This document shows positions 1-7,700 of a DNA stretch of 37,384 nucleotides, piece by piece; position 1 is the first letter of the stretch; each line of letters begins with the position of its first letter. The position numbers were made by a program, and so were the translations under genes. The stretch lies in the IMG/VR virus record IMGVR_UViG_3300020469_000110, positions 1-37,384 of that record, one strand, 5' to 3'. The notes below the pieces were generated by a model, which was not told where the DNA came from, ran no database searches, and saw only the letters and a list, made by a program, of their open reading frames with translations. The stretch comes from a virus.

Positions 1-324
1 ATGATTACAGCAAACAGATTCTGGTCACAGATATTTGGTGTTGCTTTTTCAAACAAAAGATTCTTACACTTCCTTATGTTGTTCGTACCTGTGATGGGTA
101 TGTGGACATCATCAATTGGTATTGTAGGTCTTGCACTTAACTTAAGAGCATACGATTTTGTATCTCAAGAGATAAGAGCAGCAGAAGATCCAGAGTTCGA
201 GACTTTCTATACAAAGAACATTCTTTTAAATGAAGGTATGCGTGCTTGGATGTCATCTGTTGACCAACCACACGAGAACTTTGTGTTCCCAGAAGAAGTA
301 TTACCACGTGGTAACGCTTTATAA
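1..324 (+). CDS. psbD: Photosystem II D2 protein, C-terminal part
   Basis: This is the last 107 residues of D2, the photosystem II reaction-centre subunit that pairs with D1 in the thylakoid membrane. The text from [19 protein letters not shown] through the last transmembrane stretch ([14 protein letters not shown]) to the end [10 protein letters not shown] is the standard D2 C-terminus. The window starts inside the gene, so the Met at base 1 is an internal residue and nothing shows that the gene itself is broken. Cyanophages carry psbA and psbD to keep photosystem II repaired during infection. The stop TAA lies inside a TATAAATA motif at 320-327, and a UUCG terminator follows at 372-396. Identity is very secure. 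Confidence 0.97.
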   Translation: MITANRFWSQIFGVAFSNKRFLHFLMLFVPVMGMWTSSIGIVGLALNLRAYDFVSQEIRAAEDPEFETFYTKNILLNEGMRAWMSSVDQPHENFVFPEEVLPRGNAL

Positions 325-327
325 ATA
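320..327 (+). promoter_or_regulatory. Late-promoter-like motif TATAAATA at psbD stop
   Basis: A perfect T4 late promoter octamer spans the psbD stop codon (TAA at 322-324). Transcription from it would start about 6-8 nt downstream and soon meet the terminator at 372-396, so it may make a short RNA or be non-functional. Motif seen; function inferred. Confidence 0.35.
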
Positions 328-356
328 GAGACGAGACATCGTTCGTGCGGTCTCTA
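326..356 (+). repeat. Inverted repeat TAGAGAC/GTCTCTA after psbD
   Basis: TAGAGAC (326-332) and GTCTCTA (350-356) form a perfect 7-bp stem around a 17-nt loop, just before the psbD terminator. It may protect the psbD mRNA 3' end or form part of a small RNA. Confidence 0.5.
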
Positions 357-371
357 CAAATCGGAACTTGC

Positions 372-396
372 AAGAACCCTTCGGGGTTCTTTTTTT
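372..396 (+). terminator. Rho-independent terminator after psbD
   Basis: AAGAACCC and GGGTTCTT form an 8-bp stem closed by a C(UUCG)G tetraloop, followed by a run of T up to 396. This is a textbook intrinsic terminator and ends the photosynthesis transcript. Confidence 0.92.
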
Positions 397-415
397 ATGT
401 CAAGATCCCCTAACA

Positions 416-422
416 ATAAATA
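416..422 (+). promoter_or_regulatory. Late-promoter-like motif ATAAATA
   Basis: ATAAATA ends 22 nt before the ATG at 445, the same spacing as at other late-type genes in this window. It lies just after the psbD terminator, so it would give the next gene its own transcript. Confidence 0.55.
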
Positions 423-444
423 ATGTTACAGGAGGTTAAGACAA

Positions 445-618
445 ATGTTTGAGTTATTAGGACGAGGGCAAGCACCAGAATGGGACGAAGAGAAACACGA
501 TATAGATGAGGTCTTTGCCTTTCTGTGTTACCGTGGAGTAAACTATGCCAAGTGGGTATTTGTAGGAGATATCTTTGAACAAAATTGGAAGATGAGAAAT
601 CCAAGACAAGAAGGTTAA
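445..618 (+). CDS. Small conserved-type cyanophage protein, 57 aa, unknown
   Basis: A 57-residue ORF starts MFELLGRGQAPEWDEEKHD and ends RNPRQEG. A strong ribosome binding site GGAGGT at 431-436 sits 8 nt before the ATG, and a late-promoter-like motif lies at 416-422, so this is very likely expressed. The protein is acidic at first and aromatic in the middle (FAFLCYRGVNYAKWVFVGD), which could be a short amphipathic or membrane-associated helix. No catalytic motif is visible and I do not recognise the family. Its position downstream of psbD suggests a small accessory protein of the photosynthesis gene region. Confidence 0.75.
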   Translation: MFELLGRGQAPEWDEEKHDIDEVFAFLCYRGVNYAKWVFVGDIFEQNWKMRNPRQEG

Positions 619-646
619 AAGTAGTTAAAGATACAGTTAAGGTGTA

Positions 647-668
647 CTAGATAAGAAGGTTTATCTAG
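647..668 (+). repeat. Hairpin CTAGATAA-gaaggt-TTATCTAG before small gene
   Basis: A perfect 8-bp inverted repeat (647-654 and 661-668) leaves a 6-nt loop GAAGGT, which is Shine-Dalgarno-like. The stem ends 7 nt before the ATG at 676. It may control translation of that gene, which has no other ribosome binding site. Confidence 0.55.
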
Positions 669-675
669 AAAAACT

Positions 676-837
676 ATGAAAGCGGTATTTGACGTAATAA
701 CTAACCCTCTGACGATCTGTAACCTAATCATAGTAGGGTCTCTCGTTATGATCGAGACATTTCACATAGGATATCACAATAGGGGGTTGACACAGTGTGA
801 TGGGTCTGTTATTATACAAGAGTTGGACGCAACATAG
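676..837 (+). CDS. Small membrane protein, 53 aa, unknown
   Basis: The ORF begins MKAVFDVITNPLTICNLIIV and ends QELDAT. Residues about 12-27 (LTICNLIIVGSLVMIE) form one likely transmembrane helix. The rest is a short soluble tail with one Cys. An in-frame TAA at 652-654 rules out a longer N-terminus, so ATG 676 is the only reasonable start. The only SD-like sequence is GAAGGT in the loop of the hairpin at 647-668. The stop is followed by the structured leader of gcvP. I do not recognise it; being a real gene is plausible but less certain than its neighbour. Confidence 0.5.
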   Translation: MKAVFDVITNPLTICNLIIVGSLVMIETFHIGYHNRGLTQCDGSVIIQELDAT

Positions 838-852
838 GGAGTGACTGAATAA

Positions 853-960
853 ACTTACTGGCAAACGCTAGTTAAGGTGATGAGACACAGGTGGTGCTGC
901 TGCGAAAGCAGAATCGATTTACCAATCGGGTCTCAGGCAAGAAGGTTTTTACTCTGTAGT
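853..960 (+). ncRNA. Putative glycine riboswitch aptamer upstream of gcvP
   Basis: The 221-nt gap before gcvP is folded RNA. GAGAC (882-886) pairs with GTCTC (930-934). Inside are a small CAC/GTG hairpin (886-888 with 894-896), CTGC-GAAA-GCAG (900-911) and CGATT-TACC-AATCG (915-928). Directly after GTCTC comes AGGCAAGAAGG (935-945). This order (GAGAx stem, hairpin, CGAA..GCA.AA segment, hairpin, CTC-AGGCAA-AAGG) matches the layout of glycine riboswitch aptamers, whose conserved 3' signature is CUCAGGCAAAAGGAC, with one inserted G here. A further hairpin at 853-878 (stem CTGGC/GCTAG) precedes it and may be part of P1 or a degenerate first aptamer. The downstream gene degrades glycine, as expected for this class. 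The match was judged by eye. Confidence 0.6.
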
Positions 961-974
961 AATGCCCCTTCTTT

Positions 975-1009
975 GTTGGTACACAGGATTCCAACCTCCC
1001 CCCTTTTTT
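975..1009 (+). promoter_or_regulatory. Possible expression-platform hairpin GTTGG/CCAAC
   Basis: GTTGG (975-979) pairs with CCAAC (991-995), followed by a C-run and six T (1004-1009). It sits between the aptamer-like fold and the terminator at 1016-1041. Just before it, CCTTCTT (967-973) is exactly complementary to AAGAAGG (939-945) of the aptamer core. It therefore looks like a switching region. Confidence 0.4.
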
Positions 1010-1015
1010 CTATAT

Positions 1016-1041
1016 AAAGAGACCGCCAAGGTCTCTTTTTT
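1016..1041 (+). terminator. Intrinsic terminator or attenuator just before gcvP
   Basis: AAAGAGACC (1016-1024) and GGTCTCTTT (1030-1038) form a 9-bp stem with loop GCCAA, followed by T up to 1042. It ends 17 nt before the gcvP ATG, so it can act as an attenuator controlled by the leader. Its left arm GAGACC could instead pair with GGTCTC (929-934) of the aptamer. Confidence 0.85.
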
Positions 1042-1043
1042 TA

Positions 1044-1052
1044 TGCTATAAT
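1044..1052 (+). promoter_or_regulatory. Extended -10 element TGCTATAAT before gcvP
   Basis: TGC followed by a perfect TATAAT is an extended -10 sigma-70 element. It lies 6 nt before the gcvP ATG and has no evident -35, since the terminator stem occupies that place. If used, the transcript would be almost leaderless and would bypass the upstream leader. Confidence 0.4.
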
Positions 1053-1058
1053 TACTCT

Positions 1059-3782
1059 ATGTCAGATTTTATTCGTCGTCACATCGGTGCATCAGATGCA
1101 CAAATAAAAAAGATGTTGACAGATTTGAGTTTAGAAACGTTAGATGATTTAGTTAATGAAGTTGTACCAGAAAGTATCCTTTCTACATCCTTAGATGAGT
1201 TACCTCTAGGATGTAATGAGGACGCAGCATTAAAACAACTGAAAGAAATCTTTAGTCATAATGTAATTAAGAAAAGTTTTATTGGTCAAGGATATTATGG
1301 TACGATTACACCACCAGTAATACAGAGAAATGTATTTGAGAATCCGATGTGGTATACATCTTACACACCATACCAAGCAGAGATATCTCAAGGAAGATTA
1401 GAAGCATTATTTAATTATCAAACATTAATAACAGAACTAACTGGATTACCTATTGCTAACGCATCTTTATTAGATGAAGGAACAGCAGCAGCAGAAGCAA
1501 TGATTCTTGCTTACAATAGTACTAAGGATAGGAAAGTTATCTTAGTTGATAAAGATGTATTCCCACAGACAAGACAAGTATTACAGACTCGTGGAGCAGC
1601 ATTAGGTATAGAGGTAAGAGATATAGATTACTATAAACCAATGCCTCTATCAGATTATGAAGAAGCATTTGCAGTGATATTACAGTTACCTAATAATGAT
1701 GGTGCTATAAAAGATAGTGCTGCTGTTTCTCTATCTGCTGATGTTTATAAGTGTATGAAGATTGCTATCGTAGATCCTCTAGCACAGGTGTTGATGAAAC
1801 CTGTAGGTGAAATGGGATTTGATATTGCAGTTGGTAGTATGCAGAGGTTCGGAGTCCCTATGGGATTTGGAGGACCTCACGCAGCATTCTTTGCTTGTAG
1901 TGATAAATTTAAAAGAAAAATACCTGGTAGAATTGTTGGACAATCTGTTGACGTAGAAGGTAACAAGTGTTATAGATTAGCATTGCAAACTAGAGAACAA
2001 CATATCAGAAGAGACAAAGCAACAAGTAACATCTGTACAGCACAAGCATTGCTTGCTAATATGGCAGGATTCTATGCTGCATATCACGGAGCAGAAGGAC
2101 TTACTGCTATAGCATATAGAATCGTAAGACTTAGAGAGACATTGTGTAGAGCATTATCTTGGTCGGGTGTGATAGTAGATCAAAGAGAAGCATTCGACAC
2201 AGTTAAATTTAAACATAGAGCACCTGTCAAAGATTATAATGTTAGGTATGAAGATGATTGGTGTTTCATATCTCTAGATGAAGAAACAACTATCGAAGAC
2301 TTAGATAATATTGTCAACAGTCAGAATGATTTCAAAGCACAGAGTCAAACTATACGTCAGGTATGGAAGACAACTGAAGACTATGAATGGATGGCAGTAA
2401 GACTGAGAAAGAAACCTTTCTTACAGCAAGAAGTGTTCAATACTTATCATAGTGAAACAGATATGATGAGATACATTCACGAGTTAGGTTCAAAAGATTT
2501 CTCATTAGTAAATGGTATGATCCCATTGGGTAGTTGTACTATGAAATTAAATGCAGCATCAGAACTTATGCCTGTCTCTTGGGATGCTATGAATTTACAT
2601 CCTATGGTTCCTGAGAGTCAAGCAATGGGATATGAATTTATCGCAAAGGATTTAGAGAACTGGTTGTCAGACATCACAGGGTTCGATGCTGTATCTCTTG
2701 AACCTAATGCAGGATCACAGGGAGAATATGCAGGACTATTAGCGATCTTAGAGTATCATAGGTTCCAAGAAAATCCTCAAAGGAAAGTTTGTTTGATACC
2801 CTCTAGTGCACACGGAACTAATGGTGCATCAGCAGTGATGGCAGGAATGAAAGTCATTACTATTAAATGTGATGACGATGGTAACATTGATCTTAAAGAC
2901 TTAGAGAAGCAAGCAATAATGAATTGCGATGAACTTGCTGCTGCTATGATTACTTACCCATCAACTCACGGTGTGTTTGAAGAATCTATAAAAGATATTT
3001 GTAAGATCGTTCACGATAATGGTGGTCAGGTATATCTTGATGGTGCAAATCTAAATGCACAGGTTGGTCTTGCTAAACCTTGTGAGTATGGTGCTGATGT
3101 ATGTCATATGAATCTACATAAAACATTCTGTATCCCTCACGGTGGTGGAGGACCTGGGGTAGGACCTATTGGAGTTGCCAGACATCTAACACCCTTTATG
3201 CGTCAACGTGTCTCTGCTGTACCACAAGGTAGTGCTTCTATTTTACCTATCAGTTGGATGTATATTCGTATGATGGGACGTGAAGGTCTTAGAAAAGCAA
3301 CCAAAGTTGCATTACTTACTTCTAATTGGTTGGCATACAAATTAGAACAGGACTATCAGGTCTTATATAAAGGAAAGAATGGTAGAGTTGCACACGAATG
3401 TATCATAGACTGTCGTAGTCTTCCAGTAACTGCTGAAGATATTGCAAAGAGACTGATGGACTATGGTTTCCACGCACCAACCTTATCGTGGCCAGTGTTA
3501 GGAACTATGATGGTAGAACCTACTGAATCAGAATCATTAAAAGAACTACAAAGATTTGTTGATGCTATGAGTTTAATTCATAGAGAGATCTATACCATCC
3601 CAGAAGTGTTAAAGAATGCACCTCATACTGCACAAGTTATAGGTAGGATAGATTGGGATAGACCTTATAGTAGAGAGACAGCAGTATTTCCTATGAACAA
3701 TGGTGACAATAAGTTTTGGCCAAGAGTATCCAGAATCGATAACGTATATGGTGACAGGAATTTAGTCTGTGCTTGCTCGTGA
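1059..3782 (+). CDS. gcvP: Glycine dehydrogenase (decarboxylating), P-protein
   Basis: GcvP is the PLP enzyme of the glycine cleavage system. It decarboxylates glycine and passes the aminomethyl group to lipoyl-H-protein. T-protein then yields 5,10-methylene-THF and ammonia. The N-terminus FIRRHIGASDAQIKKML is the family signature, and the C-terminal half carries the PLP-lysine region NLHKTFCIPHGGGGPG with K688. At 907 residues it is a full two-lobed P-protein, slightly shorter than the usual 950-980, and it has no internal stops. No Shine-Dalgarno is visible before the ATG. A terminator and an extended -10 lie immediately upstream, and a riboswitch-like leader before those. No H, T or L protein is in the window, so it presumably works with host partners. 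It may feed methylene-THF to the ThyX encoded at 10870. Identity is secure; the role in infection is inferred. Confidence 0.97.
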   Translation: MSDFIRRHIGASDAQIKKMLTDLSLETLDDLVNEVVPESILSTSLDELPLGCNEDAALKQLKEIFSHNVIKKSFIGQGYYGTITPPVIQRNVFENPMWYTSYTPYQAEISQGRLEALFNYQTLITELTGLPIANASLLDEGTAAAEAMILAYNSTKDRKVILVDKDVFPQTRQVLQTRGAALGIEVRDIDYYKPMPLSDYEEAFAVILQLPNNDGAIKDSAAVSLSADVYKCMKIAIVDPLAQVLMKPVGEMGFDIAVGSMQRFGVPMGFGGPHAAFFACSDKFKRKIPGRIVGQSVDVEGNKCYRLALQTREQHIRRDKATSNICTAQALLANMAGFYAAYHGAEGLTAIAYRIVRLRETLCRALSWSGVIVDQREAFDTVKFKHRAPVKDYNVRYEDDWCFISLDEETTIEDLDNIVNSQNDFKAQSQTIRQVWKTTEDYEWMAVRLRKKPFLQQEVFNTYHSETDMMRYIHELGSKDFSLVNGMIPLGSCTMKLNAASELMPVSWDAMNLHPMVPESQAMGYEFIAKDLENWLSDITGFDAVSLEPNAGSQGEYAGLLAILEYHRFQENPQRKVCLIPSSAHGTNGASAVMAGMKVITIKCDDDGNIDLKDLEKQAIMNCDELAAAMITYPSTHGVFEESIKDICKIVHDNGGQVYLDGANLNAQVGLAKPCEYGADVCHMNLHKTFCIPHGGGGPGVGPIGVARHLTPFMRQRVSAVPQGSASILPISWMYIRMMGREGLRKATKVALLTSNWLAYKLEQDYQVLYKGKNGRVAHECIIDCRSLPVTAEDIAKRLMDYGFHAPTLSWPVLGTMMVEPTESESLKELQRFVDAMSLIHREIYTIPEVLKNAPHTAQVIGRIDWDRPYSRETAVFPMNNGDNKFWPRVSRIDNVYGDRNLVCACS

Positions 3783-4402
3783 GTTTAGATACATACTTAT
3801 ATGATCCAGTTGATTGTATGGAAGCGAAGGTCACTGACTTTACAGTCACACCTGTCACAATTCAACACGTCAGAGAGTTTGTAGAGAAGTGGCATTATTC
3901 TGGTAATATAAATGGACTCAGAATATCATACGTGTTTGGTTTGTACTACAAACACAAATTAATAGGTGCTATGTTGTACGGTTCTCTGGGTATGGCAAAC
4001 ACTTGGAAAAGGTATGGCGAATCTGAGTCTGATGTGATAGAATTGCGAAGACTCTGTTGCATAGATGATACTCCTAAGTGTACCGAAAGTTACTTCATTG
4101 GTAAGACACTCAGGTGGTTGAAGAAGAACACAGAACATAAGATAATAGTTTCTTATGCTGATGCACATTACAATCACACAGGAATTATCTATCGTGCAAC
4201 TAACTTTAAGTATGAGGGTCTAACTGCAAAGGGTAGAGTGATTGACTACAACGGTAGAATGTATCACGACAAATGTATTCGTACAAAATACAAAGGTAAA
4301 CTAAAACCATTTGCACAGAGAGTTAAAGACGCTCTTGAAACAGGAGAGGCAAAATATATAACAACACCTGGTAAACACATTTTCACATTCAAACTAAGAT
4401 GA
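3779..4402 (+). CDS. Mom-like DNA adenine modification protein (GNAT fold)
   Basis: The sequence resembles the phage Mu Mom family. Its core reads VIELRRLCCIDDTPKCTES, then VSYADAHYNHTGIIYRATNF, the two blocks I associate with Mom proteins. Mom acts on phage DNA, converting adenine to N6-(carbamoylmethyl)adenine and blocking host restriction. The GTG start at 3779 overlaps the gcvP stop by 4 nt (GTGA), the style used throughout this genome. ATG 3818 (core starting MEAKVTDFTVTP) is a good alternative, and TTG 3773 a weak one. None has a Shine-Dalgarno. A lysine-rich C-terminal tail would suit DNA binding. The next gene overlaps by 4 nt, so the three genes look co-translated. The family call is fairly secure; the exact base made is unknown. 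Confidence 0.78.
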   Translation: MSLDTYLYDPVDCMEAKVTDFTVTPVTIQHVREFVEKWHYSGNINGLRISYVFGLYYKHKLIGAMLYGSLGMANTWKRYGESESDVIELRRLCCIDDTPKCTESYFIGKTLRWLKKNTEHKIIVSYADAHYNHTGIIYRATNFKYEGLTAKGRVIDYNGRMYHDKCIRTKYKGKLKPFAQRVKDALETGEAKYITTPGKHIFTFKLR

Positions 4403-4686
4403 TTTCATTTTTACTTTACACCTCAAGTTTTTTTAACTTTACTTTCTTTATCTTTGCAGTTGGTTTTGTGATTGCATTCGGTCTAGAACAGATCCTCAAG
4501 GTAAGACCTTTATCTTTCGACTCAACAATGAATGAGAGAAATATGTATATCGTGCAGAACAATAGGAAATATTGTTGGAGACAAGCTTGGGTAGCAAATC
4601 TAATGTGGTTCTTATGTAACGTAGTATTATATTTTTTAACAAGAAATATAGCAGAAACTCAAAGTATATACTTCAATGGTCTCTAA
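4399..4686 (+). CDS. Small two-helix membrane protein, unknown
   Basis: This 95-residue protein starts at an ATGA overlap with the mom-like gene. Two hydrophobic segments are clear: residues about 2-28 (LLYTSSFFNFTFFIFAVGF and on) and about 64-82 (WVANLMWFLCNVVLYFL). A polar, basic loop with one Cys lies between them. I do not recognise a family. Tight coupling to gcvP and the mom-like gene makes it the third member of that cassette. The stop TAA is embedded in a late-promoter motif CTAAATA, marking the end of the cassette. Confidence 0.65.
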   Translation: MISFLLYTSSFFNFTFFIFAVGFVIAFGLEQILKVRPLSFDSTMNERNMYIVQNNRKYCWRQAWVANLMWFLCNVVLYFLTRNIAETQSIYFNGL

Positions 4687-4701
4687 ATAAAGCAGGAGAC
4701 C
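4678..4701 (+). repeat. Inverted repeat GGTCTC/GAGACC around late promoter
   Basis: GGTCTC (4678-4683) and GAGACC (4696-4701) could form a 6-bp stem whose loop holds the late-promoter motif. The right arm covers the AGGAG ribosome binding site (4694-4698) of the next gene. It may damp read-through translation from upstream transcripts. Confidence 0.4.
4683..4689 (+). promoter_or_regulatory. Late promoter motif CTAAATA
   Basis: CTAAATA contains the TAA stop of the upstream gene and ends 22 nt before ATG 4712. The spacing matches other late genes in the window. Confidence 0.6.
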
Positions 4702-4711
4702 TGTGTTCTAA

Positions 4712-7700
4712 ATGGGCAATAATGCTTGGTTTGAACAGAATTGTGACCCAGATGACAACCCTAATGAGGTAGAACAGGTAGCATCTGGAGGTGGTGATGT
4801 CAATAGAGACCCCGCAGGGAATCCATCACCCAACACAATTAACGCTGTTCTAGAAAATTTAATCGGTCATTGTTATGGTGAGCAATCAATAGCAACACCG
4901 AACTTTGGTGCTGATTTAGATGCAGATGATGCTAATGAGTTTTTCTTAGACTGGGAAGGTATATTAGATGTATTGGATGGGTATGGTGCAGACATACCAT
5001 CGATGGGTAAAGTTAAAGTTGTCTTTGATGATCAGGATGATCCTACTGGGGCTAGAGTTTGTTACAACGCTTATGGTGAAGAGATAGTATGCCCAGATAA
5101 CAGGGATGTAGATATAGAAAATTGTATTAAGAATTTTTTAGACTGCCAGTTAAAACCATTTGCAGGAGGTGCTTGGAAACCTCCACAAGCAGACTGTGAG
5201 AATTTCTTTGCTACTGGTATGTTTGGTACGTCAAATAAGATATGTGTAAGGAACTGTGTTCCAGAAAGGATGGCAATATATCAACACACTATAGGTACAT
5301 TAACAGCTACTGCTACATTCAGTGATAAGAATACAATTACAGTAAGTGGAACTGGTACGTGTCTTGTGACACTAGAACATTACTGGAAGGATCAACAATA
5401 TGTTGCTGGTACTGCTGTAGATACAATATCTGTAGGTTCTTTTAGTTCTACTAGAACTGGTACAAGAGGTAAAAATACACAGACAATAGAACTTGCAGTT
5501 GGAACTCACAACATATCTTACTCAGGTCTACACCCTACAGGAGGATATAACATTGAGGTGAATAATCAGTACGGTAGCAATAAGACTATTGTATTCAGAG
5601 ATGGTCACGATACAGATGTCAATGCAAGATTTTCAATATTATCTAGCGGTACACCAACCAATCATACGTACCAGGTTGAGAGTGCAACACCACCAGGTTA
5701 CATAACTGGTGGCATACATTTCTATGGTTTACCTAATGGTGAAGCACGTGGTGCTGTTGCTGTTTATAAAGCATACTCTTCTATTAATACGGACACGATG
5801 TTGACAACTGACCCAGCTGGTGAGGCAGCAAATATGAATGCGATGGGTTTTGGACAGGCAGATATATTATTCTATGGATTCCTTGATGCTTCAGATATGA
5901 TATCAACATTGGCTGAAGGAGAACAGTCTGCTCCTCTCTACAGATACTACAGTCAATCTTCTCAAGATCACATATACACCCTTACTCCTATTGGTGGCAC
6001 ACCTATACTTGCTAACATAGATCTAGGTTATTATGATTTACTTGATGAAGCAGAGACATATTTAAATATTGACTTTGAATTTAGAAGAGGTGGAGCAGGG
6101 TATGATAACACTCTTGGTTGGTATGTAACTGATGCTAATGATAATCCAGTACACGGTAGAGTTATAGTTGAGAACGCAACTGATGCTAGTGGTAAACTTA
6201 CATATAAAATTCCTGCTGCTGAATTGAATCAATACATCCCTTGTAAGTTAGGATTTTTTATGATACCTGACGGAGATAACAGAGGAACTTCCAAGGGCGA
6301 TGCAGTTACTTTTAGTACCCTTAATGATGGGTGGAGAATAAATCAGAGTACATCAGCAGAACAAAACTATACTTTCTTTTCAGAGAGAAGATTAAATTCT
6401 GGTGATAAAGCAATGACTAGATGGCCAGATAGATGTTGGCAATATTGGGAAGACTTATTGAATGGTGACAATGATTACGATGATATGAAGATGTCATATC
6501 GTGTACAGTATGGTGACTCTGAGTATTTGTATGAAGGTATTCAGTGCTTTGTTTATAAAGAGAATGCAACTCCAGAGTATCAGACTATTACTACAGTAAA
6601 AGATTGTGAGAACCAAGTCTTTGATAAGATGATAACGAATATGTCTATGACTCGTACCGAATGTGGTAGGATTGATGAAGAATATGGTTGTGCTGAATGT
6701 CTTGGTACTATATCTGCAAAAGAAAATAATGTACAGACACTAACTGCATTAAAATCAGCAACCTTAACACTAAGATCACACGGTGGTATGACAGGTGGAT
6801 GGGGTGACTGCACAGAATTTACTTGGTCACTTGATAAGAATGGAACTCAATTAATACAAAAACGTACACCTATACAAGCTTGGGGTAGAATTGGTGAAGT
6901 AATCTATTCATTCAGTGTTGTAAGAGGAGATAGAATAACATTTAACTTAGAGACTATCAACTCAGGGCATTTTAATGGTAGAGTCCTACCTAATATGGCA
7001 ATAAGAGATGAAGGTAGTGGAGAATATCAAGGCATCTGGGAAATTACATTAAACACACAGGCAGCTCCCTATAGAAACCAACATCCATCACAAAATGATG
7101 GTAACTTAGTAACACACGAACCAACAGAATTTTGTGGTCTACCTTATACTATTCAATTATTCAATTGGAAAACAGATGAGACTAAATCAAATTACACAAC
7201 AGTTCTTTCTAATAAGGTTGTGCAATCTAATACATTACAAATACGTGGTGATGATGTAGCAAAACTAAATGTCATTGGTAAGAATGGTGATCTAATTACA
7301 CGTAGACAGACTGGTGATACAGGATACATTACTACCACTGGTGATAATGGTATGGTTGTAAAATTAAAATGGACAGTTCACGATGCAACTGCTGGTGAAA
7401 CTGATTGGGAATTAGAATCAGTCATTGACTATGGTAGAGGTGGGTTCTTTGTCAACGATGAGTTCAACCTATTCATAGGACAACAAGAGACAACCAAATC
7501 ATTATATTATCCTCCTGTATACCTAGGTGTAAAAGTAACTGGTATCAATGATATTGAATGCCCATCTGGAGGAAGTACAGCAGGAGTCATTCAAGATATT
7601 GCTATGGAAGCAACATACTCAAGAGCAGAATCAACTCCAAGACAATTAGAAATTAAGATGGTGGACAACAGAGTCCTCCAGAGTAATGAGTTTGTCCTTA

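Noticed and set aside
1-3. ATG at base 1 as the psbD start
   Set aside because: D2 is about 350 residues; this Met is internal and the gene continues upstream of the window.
838-960. tRNA or cobalamin riboswitch in the gcvP leader
   Set aside because: There is no cloverleaf with a T-loop GTTCRA or CCA-type acceptor, and the B12-box consensus is absent. The AGGCAAGAAGG segment and glycine gene context fit a glycine aptamer better.
3773-3778. TTG 3773 as start of the Mom-like gene
   Set aside because: It would lengthen the overlap with gcvP without a ribosome binding site; GTG 3779 or ATG 3818 is more plausible.
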